Source: Chitinophagaceae bacterium (GTDB lineage Bacteria > Bacteroidota > Bacteroidia > Chitinophagales > Chitinophagaceae). From it: a stretch of 57,380 nt of DNA. The translations under genes were made by a program, and so were the position numbers. Location of the stretch: assembly GCA_014379965.1 (NCBI GenBank), contig JACMKU010000199.1, positions 1 to 57,380 on the forward strand. Direction: 5' to 3'. The notes under the pieces were generated by a model. The model saw nothing but the letters and a program-made list of their open reading frames with translations. It was not told where the DNA came from and searched no databases. Each line of letters starts with the position of its first letter. Position 1 is the first letter of the stretch. Of the stretch, positions 26,376 to 34,534 are shown piece after piece.

Positions 26376-26574
26376 GGCGAACAGTTTTGTGGGTAAAGCC
26401 GACCGTCATCTGCGCACCTGGGGTACACTATAACAGCCGTTGCGGTGAATAGTGAGAATAATGCCAACATTGTAATCCTATGATTATTACTAGTCAAGGT
26501 CACAATAAAAGTACGAACATGTTCGTTTTCGAACGCAAACCGTCCGGTAATGTTACAGTTTTTGGGAAGGTACG

Positions 26575-26679
26575 AGGTTGAATAAGTTGATTGGGTTGAT
26601 TAAGTTTGTGAGCGAACTTGACTTTAACAATCCGAGGCTGCCATTTTCAAACCTAATCAACCCAATCAACTAATCAACC
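26575..26679. repeat. Intergenic inverted repeat, GTTGATTAAG vocabulary (copy B2)
   Basis: The left arm is 26575-26608 (GTTGAATAAGTTGATTGGG, then TTGATTAAG) and the right arm 26647-26679 (CCTAATCAACCCAATCAAC, then TAATCAACC). It lies between divergent gene starts (26375 and 26686), so here it sits upstream of coding starts, immediately before the ATG at 26686. Confidence 0.9.
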
Positions 26680-26685
26680 TGCTTC

Positions 26686-27756
26686 ATGAAATCCGTTCTC
26701 TTCCTCTCCCTTCACATCCTCATCTGTACTGTCTCTGCACAGACACAGATTGGGTCTAAAAATTCCCGGCAGGAAGACGCGATAAATTTCACCCATCTTC
26801 TCCTCAACTACCCGTCGATGGCAATTGCGGAACACCAGGAGGAGTTCGATATCGTTCCGGATCTCGATCGATATCTTACTTACCAGCAGGTCGCCGATAG
26901 TGCTGCAACCATCTCAGTACGAAATAGGATGAATCATCTCGTTTACATTATCCGCGTCAGCTTTGATTCAATTCGGATGAAGAGGATGATGGTTTACCTG
27001 CCGGTGCGACAGCCCAATTTTCCAGACATTAAGAATGCAAAATGGAAGCATGGCCTTGCCTATATGTTCACATTCAATTACAATGAAGAAGGAAAGCTAG
27101 TGCAGGTTCGTAGTGCCAATAAAGGGCGAGCTGACCTGGTTCATTCTCTTCGGGAATATTCCATTTTTACATCTGGAGACCGACCCGATAGTGTAGTAGG
27201 GTTTGATAATTTACAGCGAACAATCAGCGTTGGCTATTTCAATGGCTATGCGCGCCCTGATAGTATTTACTTCTTCTCCTATACCATTCCCGATGGCAAT
27301 GTCTTGCTCGACAGGAAGGAACTTTATTTAAACACTAGCCAAAGAGAGCGAACTAAGCTTGCTCCGCTTCCAATGGGGAGAATGGAAAGAGCGCGAGTGG
27401 TATCAGATGAGAAAGGAAGGTTATTCACAGCGGAGAAGTATATCACCAATCGCGAAGGGCAGCAACTGGATTCAAAGGTCACAACTTACAGCTATAATCA
27501 GCTGGATCGATTGGCCGGAGCTAAGTCATGGTATCGTTCTGGAACTCCTACACTCGCTAGCGACACGAGTCAGTCGTCAATTACTCCTCACATTAGCAGG
27601 TTTACGCTAAATGATAAGGGACAGGTTGTACAGGAACATATTTCCTACCTGGATAATTGTGTCGAAACTGACGAATTCATTACTTACACCCTTAGCGACG
27701 ATGGAGCGGTGCGGGAGACAAGGTCGGTTAGGAAGGTGAAGGTGAAATGTAAATGA
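26686..27756 (+). CDS. Secreted protein of unknown function
   Basis: 356 aa with a clear signal peptide (MKSVLFLSLHILICTVSAQ). The mature protein is predicted mostly beta, with recurring LVQVRSANKGR / GRLFTAEKYITNREGQ / KGQVVQEHISYLDN segments that look like YD/RHS-type strand pairs (a polar strand, G, then F/V). No known domain was recognised. Its ATG lies directly after repeat arm B2, and its stop is followed by the GGCTAGTGGCTAGTGGGG array. Confidence 0.72.
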   Translation: MKSVLFLSLHILICTVSAQTQIGSKNSRQEDAINFTHLLLNYPSMAIAEHQEEFDIVPDLDRYLTYQQVADSAATISVRNRMNHLVYIIRVSFDSIRMKRMMVYLPVRQPNFPDIKNAKWKHGLAYMFTFNYNEEGKLVQVRSANKGRADLVHSLREYSIFTSGDRPDSVVGFDNLQRTISVGYFNGYARPDSIYFFSYTIPDGNVLLDRKELYLNTSQRERTKLAPLPMGRMERARVVSDEKGRLFTAEKYITNREGQQLDSKVTTYSYNQLDRLAGAKSWYRSGTPTLASDTSQSSITPHISRFTLNDKGQVVQEHISYLDNCVETDEFITYTLSDDGAVRETRSVRKVKVKCK

Positions 27757-27763
27757 CGGCGAA

Positions 27764-27898
27764 GTGGCTAGTTGCTAGTGGCTAGTGGGGAATGGCTAGT
27801 GGGGCTTGCATTCGAAGACTTTTTATAAATACGGTGGAACCCTCGATTTCACGTTGACTATTGCCCTTTGCCTATTGACTATTGTCTATTGCCTAAAC
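27764..27898. repeat. Intergenic word arrays with two vocabularies between convergent genes
   Basis: The left side (27767-27801) carries GTGGCTAGTTGCTAGTGG and GGCTAGTGGGG. The right side (27857-27896) carries GACTATTGCCCTTTGCC and TATTGACTATTGTCTATTGCC-type units. The words differ between sides although the polarity (G-rich left, C-rich right) is kept. The right array starts directly at the stop codon of the small minus-strand gene at 27893. Confidence 0.75.
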
Positions 27899-28099
27899 AT
27901 AGGGACACGCGGACGACGGAAGATTAATCTTCTTTACAGGTGCCTTCTTATTTCCTTCGCGATTAACAAACACAGCCAGTGCCTTCACCAGTACTTTTTC
28001 GCCTGATGATTTTGGAGAAGTCACCCTGAGGTCGAAGGGAGCCTGGGAAATACTATGCATGTATAGAATGCAACAACAAGCAGATAAGAATTGTTTCAT
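27893..28099 (-). CDS. Small secreted protein, unknown
   Basis: 68 aa from the ATG at 28099 (longer frame from 28114). The first 20 residues, MKQFLSACCCILYMHSISQA, read as a signal peptide; alternatively one of the cysteines could be a lipid-attachment site. The mature part (PFDLRVTSPKSSGEKVLVKA, then LAVFVNREGNKKAPVKKINL) is basic with no recognised domain. The stop codon lies exactly at the edge of an intergenic word array, as for established genes here, which supports it as real. It could also be the tail of a decayed gene. Confidence 0.5.
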   Translation of the reverse strand: MKQFLSACCCILYMHSISQAPFDLRVTSPKSSGEKVLVKALAVFVNREGNKKAPVKKINLPSSACPYV

Positions 28100-28235
28100 A
28101 GGAGTTTGGATCAACCTGAAAATTAGATCAACAATCCAATTTCCTGAAGTGGTTATCCCGATCTTTAGAATCTACGAGTACTGTCCGCAGCTTAATTTTC
28201 AACTTGCTCGTATTTTTCCTACGAGAAGTACTGGG

Positions 28236-28274
28236 GTGGATGTTGGATGCTGGATGCTGGATGCAACCACCCAC
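28236..28274. repeat. GGATGCTGGATG word array abutting a stop codon
   Basis: GGTGGATGTTGGATG followed by GCTGGATGCTGGATG units, ending within a few bases of the stop of the minus-strand lipoprotein gene at 28275. This is the same vocabulary as 3428-3640. No matching right arm was found on the other side of the gap. Confidence 0.75.
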
Positions 28275-29006
28275 TCACTTCCTACTGTACTCAACAACCA
28301 CTCCAGACCACATCTTCTCAATCTCACCCATCAGTTTTGCGAATGCCTTTCTTTCGGTTTCAATTCGCAGGTTGTCTACTTCATCCTGTTTCTTCCAGGC
28401 ATTCGACTTCCTGGTTTCCTTAGCGGTCGCCTCGGCCAACCCATAGAGGTATTCGGTCTGTACATCGAACAATGCGACTGAGGCCGTAGTGACCACATTC
28501 ACTTCCTTGTTTTTCAGGTAGCCAAGACTCAGGACATTCTGAGGCCCGTAATTTTTTGTATCGATGATGAAATCCGTGTCAAAGGTGTATACGAGTAGCA
28601 TTCCGGCTTTCATCTTCGCGGCCGCGAGGCGCAGGTCTTTGATAGACTTATACGCGTATGGGAGCAATAGCCGGTTGAATGGGGAGGCCTGGTCGATCCC
28701 ATTCAATTCGGATAATTTCTCGAAGGCTTCATCTTCCTGAGCGTCGCGGGTAAGGATAAGGGAGAAGTTGGCACCGGCTTCCTGCGCTTCGGATCGATAC
28801 CTAAAATTTGAATAGGACCTGTCCTGCACTCTTGCAATGGCGATATTCACCGGAAATACAGAAGTTGGCTTATTGGAAAGTAGTTTGGAGATATCCTCGT
28901 CTGCTAATTCAGAAATCTTAACGGAACTCCCTGGAGTAACATACTTGAGGGAGCAGGAAGTGGCAACAACGAACATTGCCAGCACGACAAATGTTATCAG
29001 TCTCAT
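28275..29006 (-). CDS. Lipoprotein of unknown function
   Basis: The frame is open from 29051, but MRLITFVVLAMFVVATSCS at 29006 is the proper start: a type-II signal with lipobox VATSC (243 aa). The mature region has alternating alpha/beta (VFPVNIAIARVQDRSYSNF, LRLAAAKMKAGMLLVYTFD, VTTASVALFDVQTEYLYGLAEAT), similar in shape to periplasmic lipoproteins that report or bind but without a recognised family. It is anchored in the inner or outer membrane. The stop abuts the GGATGCTGG array. Confidence 0.75.
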   Translation of the reverse strand: MRLITFVVLAMFVVATSCSLKYVTPGSSVKISELADEDISKLLSNKPTSVFPVNIAIARVQDRSYSNFRYRSEAQEAGANFSLILTRDAQEDEAFEKLSELNGIDQASPFNRLLLPYAYKSIKDLRLAAAKMKAGMLLVYTFDTDFIIDTKNYGPQNVLSLGYLKNKEVNVVTTASVALFDVQTEYLYGLAEATAKETRKSNAWKKQDEVDNLRIETERKAFAKLMGEIEKMWSGVVVEYSRK

Positions 29007-29175
29007 GGTAATTTGGTTTAGAAGGGAAAGGTAAGGATGGATAAAATCCAACGCACAGCATCAAATGATTTTAACTTTTAATAGGAGAGCACTTTGGATT
29101 GCGCTAAGCGTATGTGTGTATAAATCTTTGGAGCTACCATGAACCAATGGCGTCGTAACCTCGGGTCTAAAACCT

Positions 29176-29183
29176 TATTTTTG
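29176..29183 (+). promoter_or_regulatory. -7 promoter box upstream of the WalJ-like gene
   Basis: TATTTTTG ends 7 bp before the ATG at 29191, placing the transcript start near the start codon. No convincing -33 box is seen. Confidence 0.4.
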
Positions 29184-29190
29184 AATCCCC

Positions 29191-30009
29191 ATGTCGCTAT
29201 TCATTTCATCAATCAATTCTGGCAGCAACGGCAATTGTTATTATATCGGGAACACTACCGATGCGATTCTAGTCGACGCAGGCATCTCCTGTAGAGAGAC
29301 GGAGAGGCGAATGAAGCGGTTAGGACTTTCTATGGCACTTGTGCGCGCGATATTCATTTCCCATGAACATATTGATCATATCTCCGGCGTACCAGGTCTT
29401 TCAAAAAAATACCAATTGCCAGTATATATCACGACTTCGACGTTTGGCAATTCAAATATCCCAATCGCGGACCATTTAATACGTGGCTTCGATACTAGTC
29501 AGCCGGTAGAGATCGCTGGTCTGCAGGTACAAGCTTTCACAAAATCACATGACGCCGTGGATCCGCATAGTTTCGTTGTCTCCTGTGATCATCTCAAAGT
29601 CGGCGTCTTTACCGACATTGGATATTCGTGTAAAGAAGTAACGAAACATTTCAAACAATGTCATGCTGTGTTCCTGGAATCAAATTATTGTGAGGACATG
29701 CTTGAGCAGGGCGGGTATCCTTATTTCCTCAAGCAAAGGATCAGTGGTGATAGAGGTCACCTTTCGAACCGGCAGGCACTTGAACTATTCCTTCGTCATC
29801 GGGGAAAACAGTTAAGCCATCTTATACTATCACATCTCTCAAAGAATAATAACTCACCCGATCTCGTTGATGAACTTTTTAGAAGGGAAGCGGGAAAAAC
29901 ACAGATTGTAGTAGCGTCGAGGTACGCAGAGACCGCGGTATTTAGTGTTGGAGATGTTCTTAAGAAGAACGTTTCTCATACCCAGCAGCTTTCTCTATTT
30001 GACGTTTAA
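29191..30009 (+). CDS. MBL-fold metallo-hydrolase, WalJ/YycJ-like
   Basis: 272 aa. The motif FISHEHIDHISG gives metal ligands His58, His60, Asp62 and His63, and the opening SSINSGSNGNCYYIG is characteristic of the YycJ/WalJ group, whose members have been reported as 5'-exonucleases or phosphodiesterases linked to DNA repair and cell-wall signalling in Firmicutes. Later KSHDAVDPHSFVV and LSHLSKNNNSPDLV are family motifs. It is cytoplasmic. The last codons and the stop (FDV-TAA) are the first bases of a GTTTAACG arm. It is convergent with the 30117 gene. Confidence 0.87.
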   Translation: MSLFISSINSGSNGNCYYIGNTTDAILVDAGISCRETERRMKRLGLSMALVRAIFISHEHIDHISGVPGLSKKYQLPVYITTSTFGNSNIPIADHLIRGFDTSQPVEIAGLQVQAFTKSHDAVDPHSFVVSCDHLKVGVFTDIGYSCKEVTKHFKQCHAVFLESNYCEDMLEQGGYPYFLKQRISGDRGHLSNRQALELFLRHRGKQLSHLILSHLSKNNNSPDLVDELFRREAGKTQIVVASRYAETAVFSVGDVLKKNVSHTQQLSLFDV

Positions 30010-30112
30010 CGTTTAAGGGTTTAACGTTTAACGTTATCCTAAGATTGAAATGTCAATACTATTCGGAATATCAAGAAATCTGCGACCTATAAGAACGTTA
30101 AACGTTAAACGT
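30002..30112. repeat. Intergenic inverted repeat, GTTTAACG vocabulary (copy A4)
   Basis: The left arm 30002-30035 includes the stop codon of the WalJ-like gene. The right arm is 30092-30112. The element fills the gap of about 110 bp between two convergent stop codons (30009 and 30117) almost completely. Confidence 0.93.
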
Positions 30113-30116
30113 GCTC

Positions 30117-30479
30117 CTACTTCTCCGCCTCATCAACCGTCACCTCACTCCCCACCTCTTGTGCAGGCGGCTGGCAATTCTTAACGGTCAATTTCAGATC
30201 TGAATTAAGATTGATGATGTAATGATTCTTGCGAAGTAGACCTCCCGCAACTTCATCCTGTAACAGGATTTCCAATAGGTCTTTAGCGACTGTGGGAAGG
30301 TTAAGAAGTAATGATTTCCCATTTACCAACTCGGAAGTGAAAGAAACGATTGGCTTGCGTGTACGATTACCTTTTTCGAAATCGATGCGATTAAGTGAGA
30401 CCGCCTGATCTGCAGTAGCAGATCTTTTCAGCAGTAACCTGATGACGGGCAGGTATTTTTTCCAGGTATATGTATACAT
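30117..30479 (-). CDS. Conserved hypothetical protein
   Basis: 120 aa, ATG at 30479. The basic amphipathic N-terminus (TYTWKKYLPVIRLLLKRSA) is followed by a region repeating I/L and polar residues (SFTSELVNGKSLLLNLPTV, KDLLEILLQDEVAGGLL), ending in an acidic tail (GSEVTVDEAEK). It looks soluble and cytosolic; no known domain was recognised. Its stop is 5 bp from repeat arm A4. Confidence 0.65.
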   Translation of the reverse strand: MYTYTWKKYLPVIRLLLKRSATADQAVSLNRIDFEKGNRTRKPIVSFTSELVNGKSLLLNLPTVAKDLLEILLQDEVAGGLLRKNHYIINLNSDLKLTVKNCQPPAQEVGSEVTVDEAEK

Positions 30480-30698
30480 ACAAAAGTTTAAATTAGAAAT
30501 CCGGGGTGATTGTCAGTAGGAAGGCTTGCAACTCGATGTCAAAGGTCAGCTTTTATTTCAACAATTGAGTGATTAATTTATGCCGAACACTCTACAAGCT
30601 GCCTGTATGTGTATTAATAAAAGGCCATATACGGGAAATAAAGGTTACATTACATGTTCTGCAGGCCCTGTTGTCTGTATTCAATCCCCAAAAACATT

Positions 30699-31112
30699 AT
30701 GTCAACTATTTTGCAGATCGCAAATGCCGATAAGAACCTTAGCACCCTGATGAAAGGTGTAAAGGCTGCCCACCTGGAAGAAACACTTAATGGAATCGGC
30801 CCGTTTACGATACTCGCACCTGTGAACCTCGCATTCGGTAATATGACCCCTGATAATTTCGATAATATGGTGAAGCAACAAAGTACTAATAATAGACTTT
30901 CAGACATGTTGTCGTACCACGTTCTCACCGGCAAGAAAATGTTGCGTGACTTCCGCAATGGACAAAAACTACCTACAGTCAACGGCAAGGAAGTTGAAGT
31001 AACAGTTATAGATGGAGAGGTAAGAATCAACGGCGCCAAGATCCTGGCGAAAGACAGGCAGGGCTCAAACGGTGTCGTGCATTCTATTGACTCTGTCTAT
31101 TATCCATCGTAG
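30699..31112 (+). CDS. Fasciclin-domain protein
   Basis: 137 aa from the ATG at 30699. It is one FAS1 domain: LSTLMKGVKAAHLEETLNG, GPFTILAPVNLAF (H1 region), LSYHVLTGKKML (H2-like YH motif), NGAKILAKDRQGSNGVVHSIDSV at the end. Single-domain fasciclin proteins are usually exported or surface attached, but this one lacks a signal peptide, even on the extended frame from 30654, so its location is uncertain. It is in tandem with the unknown protein at 31161. Confidence 0.85.
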   Translation: MSTILQIANADKNLSTLMKGVKAAHLEETLNGIGPFTILAPVNLAFGNMTPDNFDNMVKQQSTNNRLSDMLSYHVLTGKKMLRDFRNGQKLPTVNGKEVEVTVIDGEVRINGAKILAKDRQGSNGVVHSIDSVYYPS

Positions 31113-31160
31113 ATCTAATTATCTCGTATTGTTCAAATTTTGTTTTACTAAAAATAACTA

Positions 31161-31706
31161 ATGAAAAAAGATACTATTGTTCAGTTTGTGTGCTTTGTAA
31201 CCGATCTCGGACTTGATGATTTTCTTGGTAAGTGGGAGCGCTATGCGAAGCGATTGAAGTCCGACCAGGCAGAATCAACTCTATTGCGCGAGGCGACTAC
31301 AAAATGTAAGTTCCGTTATATCTCACAGCATGAGTGGCAAGGAAGGGATTTTCAATTCAGTTTTATGAATGAAAAACGTTCGGAGCATTTCCCCGAACAC
31401 AACGTAAAAGTTATTCAAGCCGGAGGATATACCCTCATTCATGGCAAGCAGGATGATACGGAAAATGATGACACAAGGTTACTTGCTTTTGTGAGCCATG
31501 ATGAAAACGATATAGATTTCTACAAGAAGGCCCCTTTACAAAAAAAGGTGACTATTTACCAGGCCTATTACGAGAATTGCGCTTACGGGTATATTGTGGA
31601 ATATCAGGTATCAGCCTCCAAGGCACAGGAGTTGGCGCTTTTATTGAAAGCCAGGCCAGGCGCAGAGGTGGTTGGATACAAGGAATGTATGATGACCCAA
31701 GCTTGA
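31161..31706 (+). CDS. Hypothetical protein
   Basis: 181 aa, ATG at 31161, 49 bp after the fasciclin gene and probably on the same transcript. The composition is alternating beta and helix (TIVQFVCFVTDLGLDDFLGK, KKVTIYQAYYENCAYGYIVE, ASKAQELALLLKARPGAEVV). No signal peptide, no TM, and no family was recognised. The YNCAYG-like cysteine region at the third quarter is the most distinctive feature. Confidence 0.7.
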   Translation: MKKDTIVQFVCFVTDLGLDDFLGKWERYAKRLKSDQAESTLLREATTKCKFRYISQHEWQGRDFQFSFMNEKRSEHFPEHNVKVIQAGGYTLIHGKQDDTENDDTRLLAFVSHDENDIDFYKKAPLQKKVTIYQAYYENCAYGYIVEYQVSASKAQELALLLKARPGAEVVGYKECMMTQA

Positions 31707-31942
31707 GAACCAGGAAAAGGACTGTTAAACTAATCGGGGGAAACCCGGGGTTGATGAATTATAAATCTACGAGTGAGGATTAACCATTACCTTCACGGAG
31801 TGATTTAAAGCTCTTCCAACATTTAGTCAGGATCAGGATCTATTCTTACTCTTCGTCAAGTAACAGTTTTTCTCCTCTTTACTCCTTGCTGTCAGGTCTT
31901 TCATCACAGGTATTTTAATTGTATTATTTAAATTTTTGTTTT

Positions 31943-32212
31943 ATGAACATGTACGTTTCAAATCTTAGTTTTCATACGACTGATGACGACTTAAGAAAAT
32001 TGTTTGAGCAGTATGGTGCTGTTTCTTCTGCTAAAGTTATCTCTGATAGAGAGACAGGCAAGAGCCGCGGTTTCGGTTTCGTTGAAATGGGTTCTGACGC
32101 CGAGGCGAAAGAAGCTATCAAGAACCTTAACAACAAGGAAGTAGAAGGCAGGGCGATGGCTGTCTCCGTCGCTAGAGAGAAGAGCCCACGCGCTGACAAC
32201 AAGAGATGGTAA
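31943..32212 (+). CDS. RRM-domain RNA-binding protein
   Basis: 89 aa from the ATG at 31943. One RNA recognition motif: RNP2 MYVSNLSF at the N-terminus and RNP1 KSRGFGFVEM in the middle, with a short basic tail (REKSPRADNKRW). Single-RRM proteins of this type are a known Bacteroidota family of likely RNA chaperones or regulators. A leader of about 160 nt without genes lies upstream, and a strong terminator follows 21 bp after the stop, so it is a short monocistronic unit. Confidence 0.93.
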   Translation: MNMYVSNLSFHTTDDDLRKLFEQYGAVSSAKVISDRETGKSRGFGFVEMGSDAEAKEAIKNLNNKEVEGRAMAVSVAREKSPRADNKRW

Positions 32213-32233
32213 ATCCTCAACGATAAAAATCTT

Positions 32234-32261
32234 AAAGAGCCTTTCAAGGCTCTTTTTTTTT
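32234..32261 (+). terminator. Rho-independent terminator of the RRM gene
   Basis: The stem AAAGAGCCTTTCAAGGCTCT is followed by a run of nine T. Confidence 0.92.
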
Positions 32262-32488
32262 GTTTAATGTTCAGTGTGCGAGCACGAAATCGAGAACTAG
32301 GTTTTCCCGTTCCTATGGGCTCTTACAGCAATTCTCAATTCCTTTCGATTGACGCTAGCCATCGCACACTACTCACCACTTTCGTGGACAAACTCGTTAC
32401 ATCCGGGAAATTTCCTACCCATCGGCTGAGAAAATTTAGCGTAAATTATGTGGCTGAATTGTTGCAACATATAGCCATACACTTACCT

Positions 32489-32845
32489 ATGAATTCTGTC
32501 CTGATCATAGACGACGACATGGACTTTTGCTACTTGATGACAAGCATGCTCTCATCAAGTATTCTTCGGGTGTCCTCAGCTCATACACTAAAAGAAGGCT
32601 GGGAATGTTTGGAGCAGGTGATGCCATCTTTGATACTGCTTGACAATAACCTACCCGATGGATTTGGAGTTGACTTCATGAAGAAGATCAGGGATTTCGA
32701 TAAGACGATCAGGGTGATAATGGTTAGCGGGGATGCCACGCCAGATATAAAATCAAAAGCCCTGCGAGAGGGTATTCATAGTTTTTTTACCAAGCCTCTC
32801 AGAATGGATATCATCCGGGAGCAGATCAATAGCATGATCCCCTGA
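32489..32845 (+). CDS. Stand-alone response-regulator receiver domain
   Basis: The open frame is longer (from 32267), but the receiver fold begins at MNSVLIIDDDMDFC, so 32489 is chosen (118 aa). The acidic pocket DDD (residues 8-10), the phospho-acceptor Asp in ILLDNNLPDG, the Ser/Thr switch in MVSGDA and Lys in FFTKPL are present. There is no output domain, so it acts through partner proteins or as a phosphate shuttle. No histidine kinase gene is adjacent. Confidence 0.88.
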   Translation: MNSVLIIDDDMDFCYLMTSMLSSSILRVSSAHTLKEGWECLEQVMPSLILLDNNLPDGFGVDFMKKIRDFDKTIRVIMVSGDATPDIKSKALREGIHSFFTKPLRMDIIREQINSMIP

Positions 32846-33005
32846 CTCTAGGAATTAACAGGAATGATCGCAGCGACTGGCAAAAAAAGCGTACCTTGAA
32901 GCCTGATTCAAAAAGAGCGACACCACCCCGTAACCCGTTGACTTTCTTAATCTTTTATTCGCTATCTCAAGTGCTTTTTTCGATCACTTAAAACTTAATC
33001 ATTAT

Positions 33006-33281
33006 ATGCCGTTTTTAAAGGAGGATTTACTGAATGAACATTATACCTGGTCTGATGATAAGGCCAAGGCTTCTTATGATGGCCCTCCTACCCGACGCTC
33101 ATTCGATCGCTATAACGGTGACCAGGTTCTTTATATCATTAATGTCTACGGATCCGATTCCGAGAGGTTTACGGTCGAAGAGGGTCGTAAAATCGAGGAA
33201 CAGATTGTCAAGCACCTGCCGATCGAGGCGAAGAGCGAAATGTCGGTCTATAACTGGCTGAGGACGCTTACTACAGCCTAG
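33006..33281 (+). CDS. Hypothetical small protein
   Basis: 91 aa, ATG at 33006. YTWSDDKAKASYDGPPTRRSF is followed by VLYIINVYGSDSERFTVEEGRKIEEQIVKHLP, an alpha/beta arrangement without recognised domain. It looks soluble. The stop TAG is the first base of a GGAGGCTGGAGACTGGAGG array, and it is convergent with the KAS III gene. Confidence 0.65.
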   Translation: MPFLKEDLLNEHYTWSDDKAKASYDGPPTRRSFDRYNGDQVLYIINVYGSDSERFTVEEGRKIEEQIVKHLPIEAKSEMSVYNWLRTLTTA

Positions 33282-33385
33282 TCGGGAGGCTGGAGACTGG
33301 AGGCACGAGTCGGGAGTGAAGGATATATCAAAAGAGTCTATTCACTACTCACCATTCACTATTTACTTCGCCACTGACCACTCAC
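33282..33385. repeat. Chimeric word array between convergent stops
   Basis: The left arm (33282-33304, GGGAGGCTGGAGACTGGAGG) belongs to the GGCGGGAGG family. The right arm (33340-33385, CTATTCACTACTCACCATTC, GACCACTCACC) belongs to the GTGAGTAGTG family. The two halves do not pair with each other, but each keeps its usual polarity and each touches a stop codon. Confidence 0.85.
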
Positions 33386-33386
33386 C

Positions 33387-34457
33387 TTAATAACGATAAC
33401 ACACCGCATTCACATTCATCCCGGCCCCCACAGAGGCGAAAAGAATTACATCTCCACGTTCAAGGGTGTGAACAGGCATTTCATTTTTTCTTACCATGTC
33501 AAGTAGCGTAGGTACCGTAGCAACGGAACTGTTTCCAAGCCAGTGAATACTCATGGGCATTATATTTTCCACAGGATCGAGGTCATATAGCTGGTAAAGC
33601 CGTTTGATGATACCCTCATCCATCTTTTCATTTGCCTGGTGGATGAAGATTTTCTTTAGCTCGGTAACTTTCACATCGCTTTTCTCGAGGCATTCTTTGA
33701 TCGCCAAAGGCACATGTTTCATCGCATACTCATATACCTTACGGCCTTTCATCTTTATAAACCGAACTGCAGGGTCACTGCCAGGGAAATATGATTCTGC
33801 CATGTTAATATGATAGATCTCCTCCATGCTGTGAGATTCTGCGGCATACCCAAGGATGCCGGGACCAGCTGGGTCTACTTCCTTGTATTCGAGCACGCAG
33901 GCACCTGCACCATCTGAAAAGATCATGCTATCTCGATCATACATATCTATCACCCTGGATAGTGTCTCTGCTCCTATTAGCAGGCACCGACGTGCCATCC
34001 CTGCTTTGCAATACGCATCGGCCTGTATGAGGGCCTGCACCCAGCCAGGGCACCCGAATAAAATATCATAAGCGATGCATCCGGCGCGATGAATGCCTAG
34101 CTCGTGTTTCACCCTGTTTGCCAGGGACGGTACCGCATCGGTCTGGATCGTTTCTTTAACCACATTACCGAAGTTGTGCGCTACGATGATCTGATCCAGC
34201 GTCTCAGGATCAATACCACTATCCTCGATCGCCTTTCGCCCGGCAATGGCTGCGATGTCAGAGGTATTCAGGTGATTAGGGAGATACCTTCGCTCGGCAA
34301 TACCTGTGATCTGTCGAAATTTTTCTACCACCTCGTCCGAGGGTACCTCTAGTGGCTGCTTATTCTCCTGGTAAAAGCTATGATTGGTAAAATCTACATT
34401 CGACTGTATGATGGTTGGAATATATGAACCGGTACCGGTAATGACTGATCTAAACAT
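33387..34457 (-). CDS. 3-oxoacyl-ACP synthase III family protein
   Basis: 356 aa, thiolase fold. Catalytic triad positions are readable: Cys136 in YDILFGCPGW, His273 in FIHQAN and Asn309 in WLGNSSVAT. The extended N-terminus (QSNVDFTNHSFYQENKQPLE) and GIAERRYLPNHLNTSD mark the KAS-III branch that includes non-canonical FabH paralogs acting on unusual acyl or aryl starters in Bacteroidota, rather than the housekeeping FabH. No acyl-carrier or acyltransferase gene is adjacent, so its pathway cannot be read. Confidence 0.88.
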   Translation of the reverse strand: MFRSVITGTGSYIPTIIQSNVDFTNHSFYQENKQPLEVPSDEVVEKFRQITGIAERRYLPNHLNTSDIAAIAGRKAIEDSGIDPETLDQIIVAHNFGNVVKETIQTDAVPSLANRVKHELGIHRAGCIAYDILFGCPGWVQALIQADAYCKAGMARRCLLIGAETLSRVIDMYDRDSMIFSDGAGACVLEYKEVDPAGPGILGYAAESHSMEEIYHINMAESYFPGSDPAVRFIKMKGRKVYEYAMKHVPLAIKECLEKSDVKVTELKKIFIHQANEKMDEGIIKRLYQLYDLDPVENIMPMSIHWLGNSSVATVPTLLDMVRKNEMPVHTLERGDVILFASVGAGMNVNAVCYRY

Positions 34458-34494
34458 AACTGCTCGATGATTATTTTACAACACTTTAAGATCA

Positions 34495-34502
34495 CAAAGG
34501 TA
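34495..34502 (-). promoter_or_regulatory. -7 promoter box of the KAS III gene
   Basis: TACCTTTG on the minus strand 38-45 bp before the ATG at 34457, in the AT-rich gap to the PfkB kinase. Confidence 0.5.
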
Positions 34503-34534
34503 ATTAAATAACGAAAACAGGAATTGTCGCGCGA

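Noticed and set aside
26514..26525. LexA (SOS) box
   Set aside because: Known Gram-positive boxes have four bases between GAAC and GTTC; here there are two.
26480..26580. 33-codon plus-strand ORF ending at the left edge of repeat B2
   Set aside because: It ends at an arm like real genes do, but composition is unconvincing and it overlaps the operator-like palindrome; kept only as a possibility.
30002..30112. attC-like reading of the GTTTAACG repeats (RYYYAAC and GTTRRRY are both present at gene ends)
   Set aside because: The match follows automatically from any arm containing GTTTAAC and its complement. The genes are housekeeping, lie in both orientations, and no integron integrase is in the window. 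Other vocabularies lack the motif.
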